DNA from: Aspidiotus rigidus
Taxonomy: Eukaryota; Arthropoda; Insecta; Hemiptera; Diaspididae
Assembly (NCBI GenBank): GCA_035079385.1
Contig: JAVHKY010000003.1
Coordinates: 10,457,501-10,521,500, forward strand
DNA length: 64,000 bases
Direction: 5' to 3'
Part shown: positions 36,001-48,179 of the stretch, one piece after another
Position numbering within the stretch: the stretch's first letter is position 1
Layout of the letters: each line of letters opens with the position of its first letter
Position numbers and translations under genes: made by a program
Notes under the pieces: model-generated
The model's input: the letters and a program-made list of their open reading frames with translations, nothing else
Databases searched by the model: none
What the model was told of the DNA's origin: nothing

Positions 36001-39000
36001 CGTTAGTCTTCTATCGTTCGTAAGATATTCTCTTAATGAAGCCAGGTAGGGAACACACACACACACATTAGCTTCCTTTACCTTTCTTGTTGGGCTTCCG
36101 AACTATAGACGTTAGGACAGTAGGGACTAGGGAAGTGTGCAGCGCGCAGCACAGTAGGTAGCGTTAGCTATCGATAACACCCCCTCCCACACTTCGTCCA
36201 CTTATAGTATTCCTAAAAACTTGCTTATCCTATCAGTGGAGAGACAAGGCGGAGTAGAGGACAAGCTTTCATCGTACTAAGACGCTACTGACAAGTCAGA
36301 AGAAAAGTTTACTCAGCTAGGGATCATACTAAGACGTCCGATTCTAGCGAGTGAGGAAAAACAGGGGAAGTATGAGTACTCATGATATGATACCTAGGAC
36401 TCCCTATGAACCTTAAGGGCATGCCATACATTAGTTGGAATCTTCGTGTGCACTAGTAATACATCACCGGTAGGAGATAAATTTAACTTGGTTTTGATAA
36501 CCAGTATTATCGTGGATTTTCCAAATATATTCTTTCAAATATATGTCATGTATATCTTCTTTAAGATCATTACAAAGAGTATTTCATGCAACCAAAAAAA
36601 CGAATCATTTTATTCTTTCAAGAGAAGAACAAAAACAAAAAAAATGGAAACACTCTATGACACAAAGTCATGACTTGTACTTAAGAGAGAAAAAAAAAAA
36701 TATAGAAAAATTAAGGAATAATCCGAGCCTTGACTTAGACGATAACAGATTCAGGTACGTATATTTTTTTTATGGACGTACTTTATGTTTAAGCTTATTT
36801 GTCGACATGACTAAATTCGAACATCTGTATCGGTTCTACTTCATTAAGGTAACTGAGTTACACATAGCAATTAAAGGCACTTGTGAGAAAATTACACAAA
36901 AAAATTAAAAATAAAAATAAATTTATACTCTTCTAATTTAAATATAAAGAAACATTGAACTGCAAATGATCAGGTAATCTTCGGAATGAGAGTTATCTTA
37001 TGTCAGCAGCACGGGTGTGAGATTCTGGTTTACCCTGCAAATAGTTTTTGGTAAATTACATTAATTGTCATTATTCTCATTAAAGTACATTAGTTGGTTC
37101 TTTAGTGTCTTAAAAATCATTTGTGAAACAGGCTTTGTTAGTAAATCGGCCAACTGCTGAGCAGAGCCCACCAGTAATAACTTTAGTTGTCCTAGCTTGG
37201 AATACTCTTTCACCTTAAAATATTGGATTTCTATGTGTTTTAGCCTATTTGCTGATACATTAGTAGTGCATCTTGCATGAGTGGATTCATTATCCTCATA
37301 GCCAATGATGGGAAATTCTGAGATATTTAGAAGTTCTTCCTGAAGCCTAATTATAAAGATAGCGTCCCTCATACCCTCTGTAAGAGCTTTGAGTTCTGCT
37401 TCTCCAGTGCTCTCAGATATAGTTGTTTGAAGATGGGAGCACCAATGAATTGTGGATCCATGATAAATAATCACGTGTCCAGAGGTGGATTTTTTGCTCT
37501 TATCTCCCGCATGATCTGCGTCCGCAAACAATTCAACCTTAGAATCATTAGTTATGTTTCTACGGTATAATAATCCATTTTTCTTATGAACATTAAGGTA
37601 CGCTAATAATTCACTAATAGCTTTATGGTGTACTTGTTGGGGATTTACTTAAGCGCGAGCTAAATATCCAACAGCTTGAGAAATATCTATACGGGTAGTA
37701 TTAGCCAAGTATAGCAGAGTTCCAATAACTTTTCTGAACGGATAAATATGTATTTGTTCGTTCTCATTAATTTTCCAAACATTAGGTGATTTCATTGGAA
37801 CTTCTGGCTTCAAATTTTTATCAAATGGGTATTCTTTAAGTATTGAATCAATCAGGTCAGATTGATGCAGAAAAAAAGATGTTGGCGTAATTTTGTTGAA
37901 TTGGATTCCAATGAATTTCTTTGGGAATCCCATCTTTTTCAAACAAAATTTATTTTCAATTAATTCTATATTCTCATCAATAGCTTTAATAGAGCTACTG
38001 CTAATTAAAATGTCGTCTACATAAACTAACAGTAATACTTTAATAGTAGCAGAAATATCTTTAACAAATACGCACTCCTCTCTAGGAGTTCTTCTAAAGC
38101 CATTATTGAGAAGGAATCGTGTAAACGTATGATTCCAGCACATTGGGCTAATAGCCAATCCATAGAGAGGCCTATTGAGTTTTCCAATGTGTGTATCATT
38201 ATTTCCCTCAAAACCTTGGGGTATACGTATATACTTTGTTCGATTGATTTCACCATTGAGAAAAGCATTGTCAATGTCAATTTGTTGTAATAACCATCCC
38301 CTCCTAGCCGCGTAAGCTAAGAACCATTTAACTACTAACTGGGAAGGAGTAGGGGATCGTTTTTCTTCTTTCGAATATTTTTCTGGATCAAGGTTGCCAC
38401 ATGCTACAACTCTTGCCTTTTTAGCACCATTCTCTTTTTCGCTAAACAACCATTTAACTGGAATAGCTTTCTTATCTTTTGAGCGGGGAACTAAATCAAA
38501 TACTTTCAATCTTGTCCAGGCATTAATTTCCTTTTGGATTGGGCCTGTCCATTTAGGATCATTAATTGCTTTCTTATATTTGATTGGTACTACCTTAGTC
38601 ATATATAAGTCCTTATCGTATCTACCAAAAGTATCAAAATCTACTCTATCATTAACCTCATCATTAATTTTTTCAACATTAACATTACATATATTACTAT
38701 TATCATTCAGTGTGATAGTGGTTAAATTTGTACTAATTAGAGCATTGTAATCAATGCGTTTTCCACGTGTGACAACTTTAGATCTAGTTTTCATAGTTGA
38801 CCTAATTGGATCTTTCTTTTTCTTCTTTGCACGAGTTCTCTTAATATTGTTCTTCTCGCCCCCTCCTTTCAGAGTAGGAATTGGACAGTCAGCTCCCCCT
38901 CCTTTCTCAATAGTTGGGTGCGAGGTATCTACATTAATTGCTATAAGATCTAAATCGGTATTTGGTACCTTTTCTCTTTCTGGAAAATGGAAATCACTAT

Positions 39001-42000
39001 GTTTATAGTTACGTGGAAAGTCATTTTTATATCCTATAGATTCGTCAATTCTTAAAATACATTCTTCATTAGTTTTAAGGGTTTCCGGATCAAAAGTCAA
39101 ATACCCGGTTGAAGTGTAGCCTATTAAGTATTGTATGTTACTTCTGGGGTCACACTTCTTTCCTCTACTTACATTATTCTTATACACATACACGCGTGAT
39201 CCTATTATTCTTAAATGAGCTACTTTAGGAGGTTTCCCATGGTACTTTTCATATGGTGTCAGAAAACCTATACTTGAATGAACAGAGCGGTTGTATATGT
39301 ATGTTGCTGTTTCAATTAATTGGCCCCACATTATATCTGGAAAGCCAGATTCAAACAGAAATGCTCTTAGCCTGTCTTCAATTGTTCTTATAACCCGTTC
39401 TGCAGCCCCATTATGCTCATGAACATTAGTTTCTGCAAATTCTGGTTCCGCACCATATTTCTTAATGACATTTAAAAACTCTTGGGCTTCAAACTCACCC
39501 CCTTTATCGCATCTCACCTTTGCAAACTGTCCAGGGCCTGGAAATTTTGACTGAATATTCCTCATTGCGTCTTCCATCATTACATGAGTTTCACTTTTAC
39601 TTTTCATTACATATGTCTGCAAATATCTCGAGTAGTCATCTAGTACGATTAAGGGTATGCTCTACACAGAAAAAATACGTGTAAAATCAGGTAAATATAC
39701 GAAAATATAGGTTCCGAGGCGACTAATTACTGTCCACAAAATGAACCAATTGTTATGAAATCTTTCAAAGTGTTGGATGAGTGTTTGATACAGGTCTAAA
39801 ATTAATTCAGAACTCGTAATATTATTTAGAACTCTTGTTATTGACGATCAAAAAGTTGTACATTTTGAGCTTTTTTGATCGTTGATAACAAGAGTTCTAA
39901 ATAATATTACGAGTTCTGAATTAATTTTAGACCTGTCTCAAACACTCATCTAACACTTCAAAAGATTTCATAACAATTGGTTCATTTTGTGGACAGTAAT
40001 TAGTCGCCTTGGAACTTATATTTTCATATATTTACGCGTTTTTTTCCTGTGTAGAGCATACCCTTAACACATATTTCTTTTTTGTTTGAAAAGTCTCTGG
40101 TGTTATTTGACCTATTAGATCAACATGCAGAATTTGACCAACTCTTGTAGCCCTCTCTCGAGTTTCATCAAACTTTTTACGAACAAATTTTGATAAAGCG
40201 CATACTTCGCAACAATTTTTTCTATTTTCGCTGAATACTTTACGCATTCCTATAGTTACTTGTGAATTTTTGAATACACAAGGAGCAGAGATATGAGAAA
40301 ATCTTCTATGCCAAAGTTCTGTTTCTTTCAGCCTTTTCTCAATCTGGGCCGCAGATAACTTTTTACGTTTGTTTTTCTTATCTCTTACAATATTCTCATT
40401 ATTGCTCTCATTATCAGAAGCATTACTTAGATCATCATTAATTTCGTTAAAATTTATCCTTAATGGTAAATATTGTACGGAAAGCTTATCATTAAATTTA
40501 ATATTCAAGTTATCATTATTACACATTAGTTTATCCTTACCTTTGGTATCAGAAGAGAGAGTCTTTCCTCTAATATAGTATACACCTCCAAGCACTTCCA
40601 GAACACATATTTTTGAATTTATTTTCCTAGCAAAAATTGAGCCACTTTCAGTATTTAGCGTTATAGAAGTCTTAAATTGTGTATTAAAGGCATTAGCTGA
40701 GATAATTTTGTCTTCAGCTGTGGGGCAAAAATATACTTTATTTAAAACTAAAATTGTTTCACCCTTTTTATATTGCGTTAAAAGTGGTAGTCGCCCTACC
40801 CCAACAGCGGAGGTTGTAAAGGTTAACGTTAAACTTAATTGTTTTTGGAACTTCTAATTGCTGATAATCAATTAGTGTATTACGTTCATTGGTAATGTGA
40901 CCATTTGCGGCTGAGTCAACCGCTAGCAGTGTTTCTACATTAAAATCATCGTGAAGAATTAACTTACTTTTGGCAAATGGACACTTTGGTGTTACATGGC
41001 CAAAGTTTGAACATCCATAACATTGAGGTCCCGGATTTGGACAGTTGTGTTCATTGTGTAGATACTGGCCGCATTTTTTACATTTATTCTTTCTTCTCTC
41101 CTCTTCAGTCATGTTACGAATGCGCTCATTACCTTCTTTACCATAGTCTGGGCGTTGTCCTGGTATGACTAATACACCGTCAACAGAGTAGCTTCCATCA
41201 GGTTTATCTGATTTTGGATGAACTATCTTCTTATCAGAGTTTTGTACTTTTGATTCATTAGTAGAGGATGACGTATTTGATCTGTCCATAGAACGAAAAC
41301 GTTTGTTTGAAGCGTTACCATTTCCACTCTCATTACCAGCACGTTTCAGGTTACTTCCTTGTCGAAAGTTGTTTCCCTGACGATCATTGTTTCCTTTCTT
41401 TTCAAATTTACGAGCACTGTAAGAGGATGATTCACTTATGGAGTTCTTAGCATCTGTAATTGTTAACATTAGTCTTAGTGTCTTTTCATTAGTATCATTA
41501 GTTTCATTAGCATTAGGGGATGATTCGTTTGTTATAAACTTCTCATCTGATTCCCATTCAATTGAATTGGGATCATATTCTTCATCAAAAGACATAATAA
41601 CGTCTTCAATGGTTTCATTAAACAATTCATTAATAAGCTTACTACTACTATTACTATTGCTAACTATGTTCTTATCACTATCATTATTCTTATTACAATT
41701 ACCTTTTGCCATCTGTGGTAGAGAGTAGTTGAGGAACTGGTTACAGACGTATTCAAATGTTTTATTCTCTTTTGGTTGTGTTGCCATGTTACCATAGAAC
41801 ACCTGTAGTGGATGTCCAGTTTCCTCAATTCCCTCCATCTCTCCAAGGAAGATAGTTCTTTTCATACTATCAGAGAACGGCATATTCGCAAGGGCAGCTT
41901 CAGTACAAATTAACTTAACATCATTAACATATCTTTGCTGAGAATATCCCATTTTGAATTTGATATTCTTTATTTTCTTCCAGAGTTCGATATTATCAAA

Positions 42001-45000
42001 AATTTCGTTAGGACCATACTGTTTAACTAGTTCAGAATAGGTATCGAATGGAGAAGGCGAATTAATCTGGGATACTTCAATACTCTTACATACAGCATCA
42101 TCCAGATAGGATTGTGCCAAAGCCATCTTAGAGATACGTGTTTCTTCATCCCAATCCTCTTTACCATCCCTGTACTGGATACATTCGTAGAGATGGTGAC
42201 CTTTCAAGTCCAATTCTACTTTGTGTTTCCACAATTTCCATTGCTTACGATTTCTTAATTTATCTTTCTTGTCCCACTTGGGTAGAGACACATTTCGATT
42301 ATCATTTCGCGAGGTAGAAGCTGATTGGGAGGATACATTTGCACTAAGATGAACAGACACTTTTTCCAGTGCAGTTGAAACTGCCGTTTTCACAATAGAA
42401 TTTATCAGCATCTCCTGCTCCTTACGTTTACGTTCACGTTCTGTATTGTCTCTAGAATGCTTACGCTTACTTTTAATCAACAAAACTTTTTCATTGGCCA
42501 AATCTTTTTCATCTGACGAATCTTTTTCATCTGACGAATCTTTATCATCTTCTGTGTGATTAATATCAAGGTCAATAAACGATTCGTTAGATTCTCTATC
42601 CTTATCTTCTGGAATATGTTTCTTTCTTACCGGCTTTCTCTCGTTCGGCGGCGTTTCTTGATCTTCTCCATGAATTTCCGAAGGTAGAAAATGTCTAGCG
42701 TGACGATGTTTCTTCATCTTTCGCGAAACAGGAGTACCTCATTAACTGAATTTCACTTCGTTAACAATAATCGAATAATCGTAAAAGATTTTAAACGTTA
42801 TTAAATCCTTATTAAATCGATTTAATGTCGGAGTCTTCGCCTTAGGCGTTAGTCTTCTATCGTTCTTAAGATATTCTCTTAGTGAAGCCAGGTAGGGAAC
42901 ACACACACACACATTAGCTTCCTTTACCTTTCTTGTTGGGCTTCCGAACTATAGACGTTAGGACAGTAGGGACTAGGGAAGTGTGCAGCGCGCAGCACAG
43001 TAGGTAGCGTTAGCTACCGATAACAAGTACAGCTCTAAATTTCTCTCTTTCTACCCAATCTCTCCTCTTTGCATTTAAATTAAGACAAATGTCTATCATT
43101 ATCTCCTCTAATGAGTCAAACAATGTATAATTTGGATTGGACCTCTGAACTGAATCTATAAAGAGTTTAATATATACCCATTCGCGCGGTGTAGAAAACA
43201 ATAAACTTGCGAGCTCACACTCATTCCACCTCCTCTAAATAAGCTTCAATGTTAACTACCGGTACTCAATTTACTCGCGTACTTATCATTCAACACCAAG
43301 TAATTTGAATTTGACTTTTAAAAATCAGTACACTTACATGTTGTCCCCGTTCTCCACCAGTCAGCTCTTCCAAAACTTCGCCTTGGAAACCTTGTGCGCG
43401 TGTCTCTTCTCCATTTTTAACCGTGGTATCAACTGTAAAATAATAAAGAAAACCAATGTATTATACACCTAGCTTGTAGCTCACTCAAAATGGCATCATT
43501 GCTGGAAACTGTGCTGTCGACTGTAAAATAAGACAAAGAGATATTAGTGTCAACGTAGGTAGCTCATAGGTCACTCAGAAAGTTCACGCTCGCTCATTCA
43601 AAACGTTTTAAGATACTTACTGCAAAATAAGACCAAAAAGCAGCAAAAAATTATAGGTACGTTCGTCTACGAATCGCAGTTACAAATTGGTTCTAGCACG
43701 TAAATCTGTTTGCGCGTTCAGTGTTTATAATAAAATTTACCATATCTTACTCCGTGATAAATGATATCAATGGAAATAGGCTATTATCGATGTAACCGAT
43801 CAGATATCATAATGGAAAACTCGGTTTTCGTAAAATCAAATAGTTGCTAATAATTTTACTCGTAGGCGAGGAGTGAAGGAATAACTAGGTACGTAGACAA
43901 TAGAAAGAACATGTGCTTCCTGCATGCACAGTTTATCGTATACTTTACGAGTCTCTTAGTTTAGCTGGGACGGTGTACGGGTCAGAGTTGGACATTTTTT
44001 ATTCAAATAACTGAATAAAAAATAACCAATACCTAACTTTTTTGTTAGTTATACGACTGAATAACGAAGAACAACATGTGATCTCTCTTTGTATATAAGA
44101 CTGTAGCTATGTATATGAGAGAAAAAAAAAAAAATGTCGTCGCATGTGTACAGAACCAACAGTAGTATTTGTAAAGAATAGGAAATATACCTACTTAATC
44201 TTGAAAAGAAAGAAGAACTAAATACAAACCTTTCAAACTGGGTAAAAGAAATAAAATTTGTGTACAGTAACGAATTTGTGAATAAAATGAAAGTTCGAGA
44301 TCATGATCATTTAACTGGAGAATTTAGAGGAGCAGCTCATAGTGTTTGTCATCTTAATTATAAGGTTCCTAGATTTATTCCTATTCATTTTCATAATTTC
44401 TCAGGATACGATGCTCATTTAATTGTTAAAGAATTTGGAGATGATTATAATGATATTACGCTAATTCCAAATAATGAAGAAAAATATATATCATTTTCAA
44501 AAATTGTAAAATACGATGGAGGGTTTAGGAATCCCAAAAATGAAGTCATATTTAGTAAAATTGAGCTTAGATTCTTAAATTCATATAAATTCTTGCCAAG
44601 TTCACTATGTGAATTAGCTAAAAATCTAAAAAGATGTCACTGCAAAAATCTAAAGAAATGGTTTGATCAAACTGTACTGTTGATCCCATCTTTCTGTACG
44701 CTACCCGCAATGTGTACCATCACCAATGCTTGAATCCATATATTCACAACACCTGATTCATTTTTACGTGGACCTGTTCTAGGTAGTTTATCTCGCATAA
44801 AAACACCTCGAAAATGAGGAATACCCAACTTTTTTGCATAAAATAGTATATAAAAATTGCTCAACGGACTTTTTTTTTTTTTTAACATCAATTCTTTCGA
44901 AAGACCATTTCCTGACGCAGATTTTTTATTCAAGTATAGCAGTTAGCGAACAAGAGAAATTTATTTTTAATTAATTTATGGTGAGACGCACTTGAATACA

Positions 45001-45317
45001 AGACGCACCTCACTATTGGATCTTTAAATCTGGGGAAAAAAATTCGTTTTCTTTCAAAAAGAATATAGTAGGTATTTTGCAGAAGAAAATCACCTTCCTT
45101 TCATCGAGCATTTCAGATGCGTTTGTGGCCTTCCAATGACTTCACTCAACCCGGCTAACTTATAAACGCACCACTCAATTCTACAAATTCATAATATAAT
45201 TCACCAACAAATTCCGTTTGATCGCTATTCAATTCCACCAATACCGTACCTAATCTAACTTGTAAAATAAGATTGTAACGCCGAGCAAATAACCCTTGTG
45301 CAGTTTATAATGGTCGT

Positions 45318-45348
<31 letters not shown>

Positions 45349-48147
45349 TTGTGACATTAATACACTCCATTTTCACACTATTTTTGAATTTTTCATTACC
45401 TAAATGTTCATCTTTTCCCTTCAACGTCAATATACACTCAATTCATATCTTTTTACTGTTTTTAAAAATTGTACATACCGGTACCCATGAAACTTCGTGG
45501 CCTTTCCAAATTCTTGCCGGAGTCCACACTGTGCGCACCTTCGAACCATTTTCCTTATTTCTACAATCCGATTTTTCTAAAACCGGTACTTGTAAAAATT
45601 TTCTTATTCCGATTTCACTGTCTCATTCTCACTGCTTTCGTATGGGTCTCTCCCTAAATCGATGGAAATATTTAATAGGCTAACAAAGGTTTGATAATTC
45701 ACTGCTTACCTACGCATGCCACTTCCTAAATCAATACAAATCTTTAGAAACAAATTATCAATAATTCAATCATACTTTCAATCACGCAAATACCATTGAA
45801 AACGATTGCGAAAACACTGCAGTATTCTTTCTCAATCGATCAGTTAGAAATTTTTAAAAACGAATTTTCAATAATTCTATCATACCTACTTTCACTCACG
45901 CGAATACCACCAAACAACTTTACGCTTTCTAACTCAGGTTAGAAATTTTTAAGAACGAATTTTTAAAAGGTAGGCCTACCTAATTCTGATACTGTCACTC
46001 ACGCAAATATGTACGAATATTAAAAAAAAAATTCGAGCAGCCAAAAACCAATTCACTGGCCAAAAACGCTATACAGTATTCTTTCTATAAATCGAAGCTA
46101 GGTACGTATTGAAAATACTGGGAAGAATGACGGAAGTCCGATACGACTGATCTGATACTCTCGCTTTCGCGTCAAACATACGAGTAGGCTTATGTTTGAA
46201 GGTTAACAACCCCGATTACTCAGCCTTTACTTGGTTTTGAGCAGTTGTTACAAAGGGTTACAAACTGCCACGAACGGTTACAAACTGCCACGAAGGGTTA
46301 CAAACTGCCATGTAAGTGGCTCGTCTATTAGACAAGGACTTCCCTAGCTCTGAACAGAATATCTTCTTTCTCTGTCGTCGTTTCACGTTCGGTGTACACG
46401 TTATATGGGCAGTGCGCATTCCAGCTAGCCTCGGAACGCGAATCGAGTTCACTGGGTTCAGCATTGCTCATGGAATATGTGGTTCAGCATTGTTTATGGA
46501 ATATGTGGTTCAGTATTGCTTATGGAATAAGTGGTTCAGTATTGCTTATGGAATATATGGTTCAGTTTTGTTCATGGAATATGTGGTTCAAGATTGTTTA
46601 TGGAATATGTGGTTCAGCATAGTTTATGGAATATGTGGTTCAGCATTGTTTATGGAATATGTGGTTCAGTATTGCTTATCGAATAAATGGTTCAGTATTG
46701 CTTATGGAATATGTGGTTCAGCATTGTTTATGGAATATGTGGTTCAGCATTAAATATAGAATATGTGGTTCAGCATTGCATATATGGAATATGTGGTACA
46801 GCATTCTTATGGAATATGTGGTTCAACATTGTTTATGGAATATGTGGTTCAGCATTGTTTATGGAATATGTGGTTCAGTATTGCTTATGGAATAAGTGGT
46901 TCAGTATTGCTTACGGAATATATGGTTCAGTTTTGTTTATGGAATATGTGGTTCAGCATAGTTTATGGAATATGTGGTTCAGCATTGTTTATGGAATATG
47001 TGGTTCAGCGTTGTTTATGGAATATGTGGTTCAGTATTGCTTATGGAATAAAAGGTTCAGTATTGCTTATAGACATTGCATATTGAATATGTGGTTCAGT
47101 TTTGTTTATGGAATATGTGGTTCAGCATTCTTATGGAATATGTGATTCAACATTGTTTATGGAATATGTGGTTCAGCATTGTTTATGGAATATGTGGTTT
47201 GAAAGAGTAACTTCACGACGTATTTTTTCCCGGTGAGTCGTGAGGGTAAAGTAGAGGCACGTTTTGAAAAGGAAGAAAAAGTGGCTGCCAAGGGCATAGA
47301 ATTAGGAGCGGTAAAGACCCAAAAAGTAAGTCATAATTTTTTTCTTGCAACCTGAAAGGGTAAGATAAACTTTTGGGAGGGTCCAAACATTTCAGTGAAT
47401 AGTTCATTCAAACTCGTTATGCTCCTTAAAATTTCTCGCAATTTTTTTTTTCATTCGAAAAAGTAGCTGTGCGAATATCGCACGTGTTTTTGCCGATGAG
47501 AATTTTTTGGGACGAGATAGCCGTGAGCCTATTTTCTGTCCTCGAATCTCAGAAAAATTTTGATTTTAACCCCTGCGTACTATTATTTATAATAATTTCC
47601 ATATTAAATTTTTTAGAACTTGATGGCTATACCAATGGAAGTCCTTCAAGTGAGGGATGCAATCGAAAGAAGAATAAATTGGATGTACGGTGAAACTAAA
47701 CCCGCGGAAAAAAGTTACATGGTAGCTCTTGAAGATGCACTTACTTCGAACGAGATAAGCATTACTTCCAACTTCAGGATAATGGAATTTCGTTTGATGA
47801 TAGAAGGGGCAGGTTTTGAAGATATGGGAAGTTTCGTAACTATAATGAAAGTTCTGTATAAAGATTTTAGCTTTGGGCAAGCCCATAAAATAACAGGAAG
47901 TAACACCAATCTCCCCTCTCATGGAGATGTAGAAAGGATCTCAAAAATTTTAAAAGCTGCAGGTGCTCCTCAGGACGAACCAAATATCAAGGCATTACAA
48001 GCATTTCTAAAGCCGTGCAAAGAAATGCGCCTTAGAGCACCCGGTAGGTACTCAGTATTACACCATCTTCCATCGTTTATGTCCCCTATTCTTCTTCTTC
48101 TTCTTCTTCTTCTTCTTCTTCTTCTTCTTCTTCTTCTTCTTCTTCTT

Positions 48148-48179
<32 letters not shown>

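Larger units (their letters stand above)
35987..43025 (-). mobile_element. Ty1/copia LTR retrotransposon, inactivated
   Basis: The element reads on the minus strand. It is bounded by LTRs of 193 and 200 bp and by the 5-bp target duplication AGTAC (35982-35986 and 43026-43030). The uninterrupted target is visible at 22240 in arm A, which proves that the insertion followed the inverted duplication. The pol frame carries a MITE, a frameshift and a stop. Confidence 0.95.
34109..44945. repeat. Inverted duplication, arm B (split by copia)
   Basis: This is the reverse complement of 20330-24121. From left to right it contains the Penelope 3' part (34109-35540), antisense exon 7 (35557-35673), the copia element (35987-43025), antisense exons 6 and 5, and the Polinton fragment (44260-44945). 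Identity to arm A is high throughout. Confidence 0.9.

Noticed and set aside
38394..39008. Plus-strand ORFs of 84-118 residues inside copia
   Set aside because: They are hydrophobic shadows of the minus-strand integrase-RT frame.
46316..47145. Long plus-strand ORFs of 76-152 residues
   Set aside because: They translate the 26-bp minisatellite in its three frames; the repeat explains them fully.
47213..47922. Minus-strand ORFs opposite exons 8 and 9
   Set aside because: They are antisense shadows of the host exons.
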